A stretch of 64,000 nucleotides of DNA from Pseudomonas chlororaphis subsp. piscium. GTDB lineage: Bacteria > Pseudomonadota > Gammaproteobacteria > Pseudomonadales > Pseudomonadaceae. The stretch covers positions 3,906,001 through 3,970,000 of the forward strand of contig NZ_CP027707.1 in the NCBI RefSeq assembly GCF_003850345.1, read 5' to 3'. The position numbers and the translations under genes were made by a program. Shown in pieces: positions 26,459 to 34,704 of this stretch. The stretch's first letter is position 1, and every line of letters begins with the position of its first letter. The notes beneath the pieces are model-generated. The model was not told the DNA's origin. It saw only the letters and a program-made list of their open reading frames with translations, and made no database searches.

Positions 26459-27136
26459 ATGCTGACCCACCCTTCCATCGTGCTGTTCCTGCGACGCCAT
26501 CATCTGTTCAGCCAATTGCCGGAGCCGGTCTTCGAAGAAGTCTGTGCCCAGGCGATGCTCAGGCGCCTGGCCAGCCACGGCACCCTGATGCACCAGGGCG
26601 ACCCGGCCAAGCGCTTTTTCCTGCTGGTCAGCGGCCAGGTCAAGCTGTATCGCATCAGCGGCGAAGGCCAGGAGAACCTGGTGGAAATCATCCAGCCCGG
26701 GCAGACCTTCGCCGAGGCCCTGCTGTTCAGCCAGGCGCGCTTCTACCCGGTGAATGCCACCGCGTTGAAAGACAGCGTGTTGATCAGCATCGACGGCAAC
26801 CATTACCGCCACGCCCTGGAGGACCAGCCCCAGGTGTGCCTGGCGATTCTGGCGAGCATGAGCGTGCACCTGCACCAGCGCCTCAAGGACATCGACACCC
26901 TGACCCTGGGCAGCGCCAGCCGGCGGGTGGTCAACTTTCTGTTGCAGGAACGCGACCCGCTCAGCGGCGAAGTGGTGTTGCAGGTATCCAAACGCTTGGT
27001 GGCCTCAAAGCTGGGGATCCAGCCCGAGACCTTCTCGCGCATCCTCCATCGCCTGGTGGACAGCGGCCTGATCGCCATGGAACGGCGCACTATCCTGATC
27101 CTCGGCGCCGAGCAACTGGCCGCCTACCAGGGCTGA
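26459..27136 (+). CDS. Crp/Fnr-family regulator of the DNR type (DnrE-like)
   Basis: This 225-residue protein has a cyclic-nucleotide-type sensor barrel (GDPAKRFFLLVSGQVKLYRI), a long dimer helix and a winged helix whose recognition helix reads GIQPETFSRILHRL, as in DNR. It lacks the four Cys of ANR, so it would sense NO through heme rather than oxygen through FeS (family knowledge). It follows narXL, as dnrE does in P. stutzeri. GGAGGT stands four bases before the ATG. It is a distant paralogue of the dnr at 37692. Its regulatory targets likely include the FNR-type boxes in this window. Confidence 0.85.
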   Translation: MLTHPSIVLFLRRHHLFSQLPEPVFEEVCAQAMLRRLASHGTLMHQGDPAKRFFLLVSGQVKLYRISGEGQENLVEIIQPGQTFAEALLFSQARFYPVNATALKDSVLISIDGNHYRHALEDQPQVCLAILASMSVHLHQRLKDIDTLTLGSASRRVVNFLLQERDPLSGEVVLQVSKRLVASKLGIQPETFSRILHRLVDSGLIAMERRTILILGAEQLAAYQG

Positions 27137-27158
27137 CCCCAATCGGTGAACACCGCCC

Positions 27159-27262
27159 CTGTAGGAGTGCAGCTTGCGCGCGATGAACCTGAGGGCAATG
27201 CGGGGTGTCAGGCTGCGCGCGTCATCGTTGACGACCATCGCGAGCAAGCTTCGCTCCTACAG
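27159..27262. repeat. 104-base REPIN, copy 1
   Basis: It is bounded by CTGTAGGAG and CTCCTACAG in inverted order, with the core ATCGTTGACGACCATCGCGA in the middle. Two other copies of the same length are at 32594 and 32907. It occupies much of the 301-base gap between the dnrE-like gene and ubiT. Confidence 0.9.
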
Positions 27263-27290
27263 GGGGTAGTCGGAGCCGCACACGGTCTTG

Positions 27291-27365
27291 TAGTCGCTAC
27301 CCAGCGCAGCGAGGCTGCGAACGAGGACTGGCCGGACACCTGTAGGAGCGAAGCTTGCTCGCGAG
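27291..27365. repeat. Partial REP sequences
   Basis: A degraded copy of the GTAGCCGCTGCCGAGCGCAG family (27291-27327, ACCCAGCGCAGCGAGGCTGC) is followed by a half copy of TGTAGGAGCGAAGCTTGCTC (27341-27365). The rest of the gap shows nothing recognisable. Confidence 0.7.
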
Positions 27366-27437
27366 GCGTCGTCTCAGGCACGCCGCGTTACCCCGATCGC
27401 CGGCGCCTGCAAAAGACATTGCCCGGCGCCCCGTGAC

Positions 27438-27920
27438 TCAACCCATCGCCAGCCCCCTGCCCGCCCGCTCCAGATTGCGCCACAGCCAGGCCGGCAACAC
27501 CTCGGGGTCGAGGCTGTCGATCAGGTTCTTCAGGGTCAGGCCCAGTTCGGTATCGCCCTCGATCACCAGGCGCCGGCGGAAGAACAGGGTGTCAGGGTCT
27601 TCCTGGCGGCTGGCCAGCAGCAGGAACTCGCGCCAGTTGCCGCTGATGGTCACGTCGGCCCGGGCCCGCGCGGCGATGCGCAGGCCGTCGCGGTCGCGGG
27701 TCACGTACCAGGCCAGGCCCAGGTCGGGAATGCGCAGGCACAGCCAGCGCCGACGCAGCAGGTCGAATTCGCCGGCGCGCAACGGCTCGGCCAGACAGCG
27801 GTTGAGCCCCTGCTGCAAGGCCAGGCGCTGCACGCCGAAGGGCACCCGCCGCAACAGCGGCAGCACCCGGTCGGCGCCGCGCAGCAGCCATTCCTTGTGT
27901 TTGAATTTCCCACTCAGCAC
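27438..27920 (-). CDS. ubiT: UbiT, SCP2-domain ubiquinone/polyprenyl carrier for anaerobic synthesis
   Basis: This 160-residue protein starts at a GTG at 27920 that overlaps the ubiV stop. It is an SCP2-like lipid-carrier domain (WLCLRIPDLGLAWYVTRDRD; ADVTISGNWREFLLLASR; TLFFRRRLVIEGDTELGL). UbiT binds ubiquinone precursors and is needed for the O2-independent pathway together with UbiU and UbiV. The ubiU-ubiV-ubiT order and its closeness to moeA/moaB match P. aeruginosa PA3911-PA3915. No signal peptide. Confidence 0.9.
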   Translation of the reverse strand: MLSGKFKHKEWLLRGADRVLPLLRRVPFGVQRLALQQGLNRCLAEPLRAGEFDLLRRRWLCLRIPDLGLAWYVTRDRDGLRIAARARADVTISGNWREFLLLASRQEDPDTLFFRRRLVIEGDTELGLTLKNLIDSLDPEVLPAWLWRNLERAGRGLAMG

Positions 27921-28804
27921 AGGCCCACCTCCTCGACGCGCAACATGCCGGCCTGGCCATGCCAGTAACCGTTGCAGCCCTCGACGAACAGCGGTGGCGT
28001 CGCGCCCTGGCGCACCCGCTGATAGGCCTCGATCACCTCGCCCATGCCCTGGGCCCGCGGGCTCAGGCGCAGCAGGTCGGCGCCGCAGGCCACCAGCCCG
28101 GCGTAGTCCGCCAACAGATTGGTGACCTCGGCGGACATGGTCTGGATGCCATTGAGGGTGAACAGCGCCTGGCCTTCCTGGCTGCTCAGCGCCAGGCCGT
28201 CGGGGTACTGGATGCAGCAGAACTGGCAGTCGTCCTTGGGCCGGTCCTGAGCCCGGGCGGTGAAACAGCGCGCGGAATAGGCCAGAGGCAGATGCCCATA
28301 GGCGAAGACTTCGACCTCGGGCACCGCCTGGCCCAGCTCGCGCAGCTGATCCAGCACCGCGCGGATCAACGCCGCCGAACACTCCACCGGCGGCACCCAG
28401 CGGATCATCCCGCACCCCTGCAACTGGGCCAGGGCGTGGCCGTTGTACAGGTTGAGGGCCGGACCGCCCACGAACGGCAGCTTGCGCTCGGCGAGGAACT
28501 GCACCGCGCCCATGTCGTTGGCCTCCACCAGCAGCTCGCCGTTGTCGCACAGGCGCCTCAAGCTGGACAGCTCCGAGGCGGCTTCGATCAGGGTCAGGCT
28601 GGACAGCACGATCTGCGCCTGGCTACAGCCCTGCAGCTCGCGCCCCAAGCCCAGCCACTGGTCCAGGGACAGCGCCCGGCGTTTCGAACACACGGTTTCC
28701 CCCAGGTAAATCACATCCAGGGGCAAGGCCGACATCTCGGCATAGAAACGCCCCAATTGTTCCTTGTCCCAGTAGAACAGGACGGGGCCCAGGCTGAGCT
28801 TCAT
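27914..28804 (-). CDS. ubiV: UbiV, O2-independent ubiquinone hydroxylation subunit
   Basis: A 296-residue peptidase-U32-family protein from the ATG at 28804 (MKLSLGPVLFYWDKEQLGRF). The [4Fe-4S] ligands are all visible: C39, C180, C193 and a Cys at 196/197 (DDCQFCCIQYPDG). The family is not a protease here: with UbiU it carries out ring hydroxylation of ubiquinone without oxygen, using prephenate as oxygen donor in E. coli. Ten bases separate it from ubiU. Confidence 0.93.
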   Translation of the reverse strand: MKLSLGPVLFYWDKEQLGRFYAEMSALPLDVIYLGETVCSKRRALSLDQWLGLGRELQGCSQAQIVLSSLTLIEAASELSSLRRLCDNGELLVEANDMGAVQFLAERKLPFVGGPALNLYNGHALAQLQGCGMIRWVPPVECSAALIRAVLDQLRELGQAVPEVEVFAYGHLPLAYSARCFTARAQDRPKDDCQFCCIQYPDGLALSSQEGQALFTLNGIQTMSAEVTNLLADYAGLVACGADLLRLSPRAQGMGEVIEAYQRVRQGATPPLFVEGCNGYWHGQAGMLRVEEVGLC

Positions 28805-28814
28805 CGCGAATTCC

Positions 28815-29810
28815 TCATTGCCATGATCGATGGTAGGCACCCAGGGTGGTCTGGCTGCCCTCGGACAGAGCGGCCAGCACCAGACGCCACTGGTCCTTGA
28901 CCGCGAAGCTGGCGGGCGCGGCGCGATGGGCATCCAGCGCCGCGCGCCAGACCCGGGTGACCTGCTCGACATAGGCCGGGCTGCGCTGGCGACCCTCGAT
29001 CTTCACCGCCTCGACGCCAATGGCCGCCAGCTCCGGCAGCAGGTCCAGGGTGTCGAGACTGGTGGGTTCCTCCAGGGCATGGAAGCGCCTGCCTTCGACC
29101 AGGAAGCGCCCCTTGCACAGGGTCGGGTAGCCGGCCGCTTCATTATCGGTGTAGCGGTCGATCAGCACTTCGCTGAGGCGCGCGCTCAAGCCTTCGGCGT
29201 CCTCGCTCCAGCGCACCGCCTTGGCCGGCGAGCAGACGCCGCACAGGTTCGGCGACTCGCCGGTGATGTAGGAAGACAGGTGGCAACGCCCCTCGGCCAT
29301 GATGCACAGGCTGCCAAAGGCGAACACCTCGATCGGCACCCTGCTGCTGGCCGCCACCTGGCGCACCTGGGCCAGGGACAGCACCCGCGGCAGCACGGCG
29401 CGGCGGATGTTGTAGTGCTGGGCGTAGAACGCCAGGGCGCTGGCATTGGTCGCCGAGCCCTGCACCGACAGGTGCAGGTTCAATTGCGGATGACGCTGGC
29501 TGGCATAGGCCAGGACCCCGGGGTCGGCGGCGATCAGCGCGTCGACCCCATGATCGGCGGCGCGGTCCACCGCCCGTTGCCAGCGCGCCCAGCCCTGGGG
29601 CTGAGGGTAGGTGTTGACCGCCACATAGAGTTTGCGTTGGTGCTGGCGAATATGCGCGACCGCCGCGTCGAACTGCTTGTCGTCCATGTTCAGGCCGGCG
29701 AAATGCCGGGCGTTGGTGTCGTCGCGAAAGCCGACGTAGACGGCATCGGCGCCTTGGCGCACCGCCGCTTTGAGCGCAGGCAGGTTGCCTGCGGGGCAGA
29801 CCAGTTGCAT
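28815..29810 (-). CDS. ubiU: UbiU, O2-independent ubiquinone hydroxylation subunit
   Basis: A 331-residue U32-family protein, MQLVCPAGNLPALKAAVRQG at the start. The Fe-S ligands C169, C176, C193 and C232 stand at the same positions as in E. coli UbiU (SLCIMAEGRCHLSS; NLCGVCSPAK; TLCKGRF). It forms a complex with UbiV. An ANR-type box lies about 98 bases upstream, so quinone synthesis is tied to low oxygen, which suits nitrate respiration. Confidence 0.94.
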   Translation of the reverse strand: MQLVCPAGNLPALKAAVRQGADAVYVGFRDDTNARHFAGLNMDDKQFDAAVAHIRQHQRKLYVAVNTYPQPQGWARWQRAVDRAADHGVDALIAADPGVLAYASQRHPQLNLHLSVQGSATNASALAFYAQHYNIRRAVLPRVLSLAQVRQVAASSRVPIEVFAFGSLCIMAEGRCHLSSYITGESPNLCGVCSPAKAVRWSEDAEGLSARLSEVLIDRYTDNEAAGYPTLCKGRFLVEGRRFHALEEPTSLDTLDLLPELAAIGVEAVKIEGRQRSPAYVEQVTRVWRAALDAHRAAPASFAVKDQWRLVLAALSEGSQTTLGAYHRSWQ

Positions 29811-29900
29811 GGGGGTTCCTCATCAAAGAACGCGCCGGGGCGACGCGTATGCTGCGATCGGAAATGCGCTGCCAGTCTAGCCAGACCGGCAGCCACGGCC

Positions 29901-29914
29901 TTGACCGCAATCAA
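29901..29914. promoter_or_regulatory. ANR/DNR box for ubiUVT
   Basis: TTGACCGCAATCAA matches the FNR-type consensus at nine of ten positions. It lies just inside the gap between the moeA stop and ubiU, centre about 98 bases from the ubiU ATG. Confidence 0.8.
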
Positions 29915-29920
29915 TTGCCG

Positions 29921-31156
29921 TCACTGCATCAGCTCGGCGAACGACAGGAAGGGCACAGGGTCGCCCAGGCGCACCTGACGCTCGCACTCCACCAGCGCCA
30001 GACCATCGGCCCAACAGGCGGCGCTGAGCATCGCCGAGCTTTGCTGGGGATGCAGTTGCACCCTGGCCTGGGCATCCTCGCCGGGCACCAGACGGGCCCG
30101 CAGATACTGGCGGCGCCGGTTGCGCTGCAACCACTCGAAACCCGCGGGCAACGCCATGGGCCGCGGCAACACATCCGTCACGCCCTGGGCCCGCAGCAGG
30201 AATGGGCGCACTACTACCAGCGCGGTCACCAGCGCCGCCGAGGGGTTGCCCGGCATGCCGATCCACGGCTTGCCGGCCACTTCGCCAAAGGCCAGGGGCT
30301 TGCCCGGCTGGATCGCCAGGCGCCAGAAATCCACGTTGCCCAGCTCCTCGATGGCCTGTTTGAGATGGTCTTCCTCGCCGACCGAAACCCCGCCCGAAGT
30401 CAGCAGCAGGTCGCACTCCGACGAGGCCAAACTCAAGGCATGCCGGCTGGCCGCCAGCTCATCGGCCATCACCCCGTAGTCGTGCACCTCCACGCCCCAG
30501 CCGCGCAGCAGCGCCGACAGGCAGTAACGATTGCTGTTATAGATCTGCCCCGGCGCCAGGGGCTGGCCGGGCTCGCGCAACTCGTCGCCGCTGCTCAGCA
30601 GGCACACGCGCAGCGGCCGATAGACCTCGACCCGGGCGATCCCGGCAGCGGCCAGCAACCCCAGTTCCTGGGCGCGCAGGCGCTTGCCGGCCTTGAGCAA
30701 CAGATCGCCGCGACCCACCTCCTCGCCCTGCTGGCGCACGTGATCGCCCACAGTCACTGGCGGCAAGCAGAGCTGCCCGTCCTCGACCCGGCAACTCTCC
30801 TGGGGCACCACCGTATCGGCCCCCGGCGGCAAGGGCGCGCCGGTGAAGATGCGCACCGCCTGCCCCGCCGCCAGGGGTGTGTCCGCCGCCTGCCCGGCGG
30901 CGATCCGCCCGCCCAGGGTCAGGCGGCCACCGGTAGATGGCAGGTCGGCGGCACGCAAGGCGTAGCCGTCCATGGCGCTGTTGTCCCAGCCCGGCAGGTT
31001 CAGCGGCGAATGGATGTCCGCCGCCAGCACCCGGCCCAGGGCTTGCTCCAGGGCGATGCTCTGGGTCGTGGGCGGTGGCGGCACCTGGTCCAGCAGATGG
31101 GCGATGGCCTGGTCCACCGGGATCAGTTGGCCGCTGTCGCAGCCACAGCCGGTCAC
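29921..31156 (-). CDS. moeA: Molybdopterin molybdenumtransferase MoeA
   Basis: I start it at a GTG at 31156 that overlaps the moaB stop, giving 411 residues, normal for MoeA; the longer frame into moaB has no family similarity. Motifs include PGWDNSAMDGYALRAADL, the FTGAPLPPGADTVV block, LLTSGGVSVGEEDH and PGNPSAALV. MoeA inserts molybdenum into adenylated molybdopterin. The N-terminus has a small Cys cluster (TGCGCDSG), seen in some Pseudomonas copies. It is co-transcribed with moaB. Confidence 0.93.
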   Translation of the reverse strand: MTGCGCDSGQLIPVDQAIAHLLDQVPPPPTTQSIALEQALGRVLAADIHSPLNLPGWDNSAMDGYALRAADLPSTGGRLTLGGRIAAGQAADTPLAAGQAVRIFTGAPLPPGADTVVPQESCRVEDGQLCLPPVTVGDHVRQQGEEVGRGDLLLKAGKRLRAQELGLLAAAGIARVEVYRPLRVCLLSSGDELREPGQPLAPGQIYNSNRYCLSALLRGWGVEVHDYGVMADELAASRHALSLASSECDLLLTSGGVSVGEEDHLKQAIEELGNVDFWRLAIQPGKPLAFGEVAGKPWIGMPGNPSAALVTALVVVRPFLLRAQGVTDVLPRPMALPAGFEWLQRNRRRQYLRARLVPGEDAQARVQLHPQQSSAMLSAACWADGLALVECERQVRLGDPVPFLSFAELMQ

Positions 31157-31725
31157 GGCCGCACCCCACAGGCCTCGATCTGCTGTTGCGGCTCCTGATG
31201 GGGCTGCGGCTTGAGATGGGGAGCGAAATTGCATGGGCCGGTGCGGCTGTCCAGCTGCGGGCGCAGGATCATGTTCCAGGCGGTGCGACAGGCCCCCGGC
31301 GAGCCTGGCACGCACACCACCAGCACGCCGTTGCTGACCCCGGCCAGGGCCCGCGACTGCAGGCTGGACATGCCGATTTCTTCCACCGACACCTGACGGA
31401 ACAGCTCGCCGAAACCTTCCACATGCTTGTCCAGCAGCGGCAGCACCGCCTGGGGCGTGTTGTCCCGCGCGGTGAAACCGGTGCCGCCGGTCATCAGCAC
31501 CACCTGCACCTCGGGGTCGGCGATCCACTGCGAGACGCGGGCGCGGATCTGGTAGATGTCGTCCGGCACCAGGCCGCGATCGATCAGCACATGGCCGGCG
31601 CTCTGCAACAGGTCGCTGAGGGTCTGGCCCGAGGTGTCGGTGTCCAGGGTGCGCGTGTCGCTGATGGTCAGCACGGCGATGTTCAGGGGGTGAAACGTGC
31701 GTTGCGCCAGATGGGCCATATCCAA
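31153..31725 (-). CDS. moaB: Molybdopterin adenylyltransferase-type protein MoaB
   Basis: A 190-residue MoaB/Mog-family protein with the MPT-binding motifs LTISDTRTLDTDTSGQ, VLMTGGTGFTARDNT and VCVPGSPGACRTAWNMIL. It adenylates molybdopterin before metal insertion by MoeA. The C-terminal 25 residues (HLKPQPHQEPQQQIEACGVRP) are an extra tail. A NarL-like 7-2-7 repeat stands about 60 bases upstream of the ATG, so nitrate may control it. Confidence 0.93.
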   Translation of the reverse strand: MDMAHLAQRTFHPLNIAVLTISDTRTLDTDTSGQTLSDLLQSAGHVLIDRGLVPDDIYQIRARVSQWIADPEVQVVLMTGGTGFTARDNTPQAVLPLLDKHVEGFGELFRQVSVEEIGMSSLQSRALAGVSNGVLVVCVPGSPGACRTAWNMILRPQLDSRTGPCNFAPHLKPQPHQEPQQQIEACGVRP

Positions 31726-31780
31726 GCCTTCCCGTGAATGAGATTAGCCCCAGCCTGAACCGAATCCGCCGACGAACCTA

Positions 31781-31796
31781 TTCCTCCAAGGAGGTA
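31781..31796. promoter_or_regulatory. NarL-type 7-2-7 inverted repeat before moaB
   Basis: TTCCTCC-AA-GGAGGTA has the same spacing and nearly the same arms as the repeat in the narK1-narX region. It lies between moaB and pdxH, 55-71 bases from the moaB ATG. Confidence 0.6.
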
Positions 31797-31816
31797 CCTC
31801 GACGGGACGACAACGC

Positions 31817-32464
31817 TCAGGGCGCCAGCCGGCCGTGGCGCCAAATGCCTTCGTGCAGGCGGTAGTCCAGGCGGTCATGCAGGCGGTCGCTACGGCCCTG
31901 CCAGAACTCCATGCGCTGCGGGCGCAGGCAGTAGCCGCCCCAGTGTTCCGGGCGCGGCAGCGGCTGGCCGTCGAAGCGGCTGGTGGTAGTGGCCAGCAAG
32001 GATTCCAGTTGCAGCCGGTTGGCCAAGGGCTGGCTTTGCGGCGACGCCCAGGCGCCAAGGCGACTGGCCAGGGAGCGCGAATCGAAATACACATCCGACA
32101 GCCGCGGCGCTAACCGCGAGACCTGCCCTTCGATCCGCACCTGACGCTCCAGGGCCGGCCAGAAGAAGGTCATGGCGGCCCGGGGATTGGCCGCCAGCTC
32201 CAGGCCCTTGGCGCTCTGGTAGTTGCCGAAGAAGGTAAAACCCTCAGCGCTCAAGCCCTTGAGCAACAGCACCCGGCAATGGGGCTGGCCCTGTTCGTCG
32301 ACCGTGGCCAGGCACATGCTGTTGGCCTCCACCGGCGCCTGCTCGGTGTCGCGGGCCTGTTGCAGCCACTGCTGGAACAGCGGCAGCGGATCGTCCGGCG
32401 CGGCCTCGTCGGACAGGCCATCGCGGCAGTAGTTTCGGCGCATCTGGGCCAGGGAAAGGGGCAT
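31817..32464 (-). CDS. pdxH: Pyridoxamine 5'-phosphate oxidase PdxH
   Basis: This 215-residue flavoprotein is full length, with the family blocks [40 protein letters not shown], the C-terminal [17 protein letters not shown] and RLHDR, and the terminal RLAP. It oxidises pyridoxamine/pyridoxine phosphate to PLP with FMN and O2. A perfect FNR-type box lies 57 bases upstream, which is unexpected for an oxygen-using enzyme. Confidence 0.95.
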   Translation of the reverse strand: MPLSLAQMRRNYCRDGLSDEAAPDDPLPLFQQWLQQARDTEQAPVEANSMCLATVDEQGQPHCRVLLLKGLSAEGFTFFGNYQSAKGLELAANPRAAMTFFWPALERQVRIEGQVSRLAPRLSDVYFDSRSLASRLGAWASPQSQPLANRLQLESLLATTTSRFDGQPLPRPEHWGGYCLRPQRMEFWQGRSDRLHDRLDYRLHEGIWRHGRLAP

Positions 32465-32520
32465 GAGGGTGATCTCCGTTGGGGTTTTGCGCAGTCTGCG
32501 AGGCGGCGCCTGGCATGACC

Positions 32521-32534
32521 TTGATCGCCATCAA
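32521..32534. promoter_or_regulatory. Perfect ANR/DNR box before pdxH
   Basis: TTGATCGCCATCAA fits all ten consensus positions. Its centre is about 63 bases from the pdxH ATG, as for the activated promoters in this window. No other gene is close enough on this side. Confidence 0.8.
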
Positions 32535-32593
32535 CGGCGAGCATCGATTGCCTTCCCCCTGACCACCGTTCTCCATTGATCACCGCCATTCTT

Positions 32594-32697
32594 CTGTAGG
32601 AGCGAAGCTTGCTCGCGATAAACCTGAGAACGCCGCGGAGTGCCAGGTTATGCGCGTTATCGTTGACGACCATCGCGAGCAAGCTTCGCTCCTACAG
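32594..32697. repeat. 104-base REPIN, copy 2
   Basis: Same bounded form as copies 1 and 3. The 563-base gap 32465-33027 between pdxH and norR holds the ANR box, two REPINs and one 161-base composite repeat, and nothing else that I can see. Confidence 0.95.
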
Positions 32698-32722
32698 AAG
32701 CAGCTGCTCTAGCGCAACACAT

Positions 32723-32883
32723 CTGTAGCCGCTGCCGAGCGCAGCGAGGCTGCGATCGAGGACGCAGTCCTCGCCGGGCCAGTGCACGGATCTACCTGAA
32801 ACACCGCGTCGCCCGATTGGCGGCTGCTGCGTCGGAGTGCCGCCCAAGCCGGTCGCAGCCTCGCTGCGCTCGGCAGCGGCTAC
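32723..32883. repeat. 161-base composite repeat with REP ends, copy A
   Basis: It starts with CTGTAGCCGCTGCCGAGCGC and ends with the mirror GCGCTCGGCAGCGGCTAC. Between them GACGCAGTCCTCG and CTACCTGAAACACCGCG also recur near 38720-38770 and 40905-40945. The same-length copy B is at 40846-41006. Confidence 0.85.
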
Positions 32884-32906
32884 GGAACATGGGGTGTCTA
32901 GAGCCT

Positions 32907-33010
32907 CTGTAGGAGCGAAGCTTGCTCGCGATGAACCTGAGAACGATGCAGGGTGTCAGGTTATACGCGCCATCGTTGACGACCATCGCGAGCAAGCTTC
33001 GCTCCTACAG
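32907..33010. repeat. 104-base REPIN, copy 3
   Basis: Nearly identical to copy 2, from CTGTAGGAGCGAAGCTTGCT to GCTCCTACAG; it ends 17 bases before the norR stop. Confidence 0.95.
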
Positions 33011-33027
33011 AAGCAGGTATCGATGCA

Positions 33028-34563
33028 CTATTTGAGCCGCAGGCGCCGGGCCAGTTTGTGCAGGTTGCTCGGGTCGACCTCCAGCAGCCGGGCGGCGCGG
33101 ACCCAGTTGTTGCGGCAGCGGCTCAGGGCCTGGTGGATCTTCTGCCGCTGGCAATCGTCGACGGCTTCGCTCAGGGGCTGGAACGGCCCGTCGTCGGCCG
33201 CCTGCGGCGACTGTTCGAGCGGCTCCGCGCCCTTCACCGAGCTGTCGAGATCGAGCACGTCCGGCTCCAGGGTCAGGATCAGGCTGCGGCTGCCGCCACG
33301 GCTGAGCTGCTTGAGGCCGGCGCGGCTGATCACGTGTTCCAGCTCCCGCACATTGCCCGGCCAGGGGTAAGCCAGCAGCGCCCGTTCGGCCGCCGGCGAC
33401 AGGCGCAGGCCACGCAGGCCGAGACGGCTGCGGTTGAGTTCGAGGAAATGCCCGGCCAGCATCAACACATCCGGGCCGCGTTCGCGCAGCGGCGGGATCG
33501 GCACCGGGTACACCGAAAGCCGGTGGTACAGGTCGGCGCGGAACAGCCCCTCGCTGATGCTGTCCGGCAGGTGGCGGTTGGTCGCGGCGATGATGCGCAC
33601 ATCCACATGCAGCGGCTTGTCCGCCCCCAGGCGCTGGATCTCGCCGTTCTGCAGGGTGCGCAGCAACTTGGCCTGCACGCTCAACGGCAGCTCGCCGACC
33701 TCGTCGAGAAACAGCGTGCCGCCGTTGGCCGCGTCGAAGCGTCCGGCGCGGTCGCTGGTGGCGCCGGAAAAGGCGCCCTTGACGTGACCGAACAGCTCGC
33801 TCTCGGCCAGGGACTCCGGCAGCGCCGCGCAGTTGACCTGCACCAGCGGCTTGTGGGCACGCCGGGACAGGCGATGCAGGCGGCGGGCGAACAGCTCCTT
33901 GCCAACCCCGGTCTCCCCCAGCAGCAACACCGGCAATTCGGAGTCGGCGAGCACATCCAGTTCGTTGAGCAACTGGTGCAGGACTTCGCTCTGGCCGAGG
34001 ATCTCGCCCTCCTCCACCGGCCCGCGCGCATCCTGCGGCTCGCTGCGGGACAGGCGCAGGCTGCGGTTTTCCTGCTCCAGGCGGGTGACCCGCAGCGCCG
34101 CCTCGATCTGCAGGCTGCAGCGCTTGAGCTCGTCCCGGGCCTGGCGGTCGAAAGTCCCGGGGCGCAGCGCGTCGAGGGTAATGGCGCCCCAGACCCGCCC
34201 TTCCACATACAGGCTCACACCCATGCAGTCGTGCACCGCCAGCGGCCCGTTGTCCGGGTGGTCGAGCAGCCCGTCATAGGGGTCCGGCAGGCGGCTGTCG
34301 GGCTCGAACCAGGTGGGCTCGCGGGACGCCATGATCGCCGCCAGGCGCGGGTGCTGGGCGATCACGAAACGTCGCCCGAGGGCTTCATGCACCAGGCCGA
34401 CGGTGGCCAGCGGCCGCAGGCTGTCGTCGTCCAGGCGCAGCAGGCCCACGGCCCCGGCCTTGAAGTATTCCCGCAGGGTCTGCACCAGACGCTGCAAACG
34501 CACGGCATTGGGCAACTCGACAATCAGGTCGGCCGCCAGACTTTCACGCAACATGGTAGTCAT
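33028..34563 (-). CDS. norR: NO-responsive sigma54 activator NorR
   Basis: From the ATG at 34563 (MTTMLRESL) it has 511 residues: a GAF domain (about 20-165) with the iron-ligand-type residues of NorR (DPYDGLLDH; HDCMGVSLY, with Cys113; GAITLDAL), an AAA+ domain (Walker A GETGVGKE at 216-223, Walker B LFLDEVGE), and a Fis-type helix-turn-helix at the end (QALSRCRNNWVRAARLLEVD). The sigma54-contact loop reads GAFSGA rather than GAFTGA. NO binding to non-heme iron in GAF frees the ATPase. It is divergent from ric, which has a sigma54 promoter. An ATG at 34554 is an alternative start. Confidence 0.92.
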   Translation of the reverse strand: MTTMLRESLAADLIVELPNAVRLQRLVQTLREYFKAGAVGLLRLDDDSLRPLATVGLVHEALGRRFVIAQHPRLAAIMASREPTWFEPDSRLPDPYDGLLDHPDNGPLAVHDCMGVSLYVEGRVWGAITLDALRPGTFDRQARDELKRCSLQIEAALRVTRLEQENRSLRLSRSEPQDARGPVEEGEILGQSEVLHQLLNELDVLADSELPVLLLGETGVGKELFARRLHRLSRRAHKPLVQVNCAALPESLAESELFGHVKGAFSGATSDRAGRFDAANGGTLFLDEVGELPLSVQAKLLRTLQNGEIQRLGADKPLHVDVRIIAATNRHLPDSISEGLFRADLYHRLSVYPVPIPPLRERGPDVLMLAGHFLELNRSRLGLRGLRLSPAAERALLAYPWPGNVRELEHVISRAGLKQLSRGGSRSLILTLEPDVLDLDSSVKGAEPLEQSPQAADDGPFQPLSEAVDDCQRQKIHQALSRCRNNWVRAARLLEVDPSNLHKLARRLRLK

Positions 34564-34574
34564 CACCCTTTCTG

Positions 34575-34610
34575 GTGGTTTCAACCCCGAAGCTTCGGGG
34601 TCATCCGCAC
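34575..34610. promoter_or_regulatory. Possible NorR enhancer sites and palindrome
   Basis: Two matches to the NorR core GT-N7-AC occur here: GTGGTTTCAAC (34575-34585) and GTCATCCGCAC (34600-34610). Between them is a perfect 16-base palindrome CCCCGAAGCTTCGGGG (34585-34600). They are about 45-80 bases upstream of the sigma54 promoter, a usual enhancer distance. The core is short, so chance matches are possible. Confidence 0.5.
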
Positions 34611-34650
34611 CACGACAAAAAATTAATCCATTATTTTCAAAAAGTTACAG

Positions 34651-34667
34651 CTGGCATGGCGGATGCA
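34651..34667 (+). promoter_or_regulatory. Sigma54 promoter for ric
   Basis: CTGGCATGGCGGATGCA agrees with YTGGCACGRNNNTTGCW at nearly every fixed position, including GG at -24 and GC at -12 with the right spacing. It lies 38 bases before the ric ATG. Confidence 0.8.
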
Positions 34668-34704
34668 ACGACTCAGGGGAACCACTCCAATAAGGAAAAC
34701 CCTG

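Noticed and set aside
32594..33010. Repeated palindromes that might look like a CRISPR array
   Set aside because: Copies are inverted doublets of 104 and 161 bases scattered over many kb, without regular spacers or cas genes.
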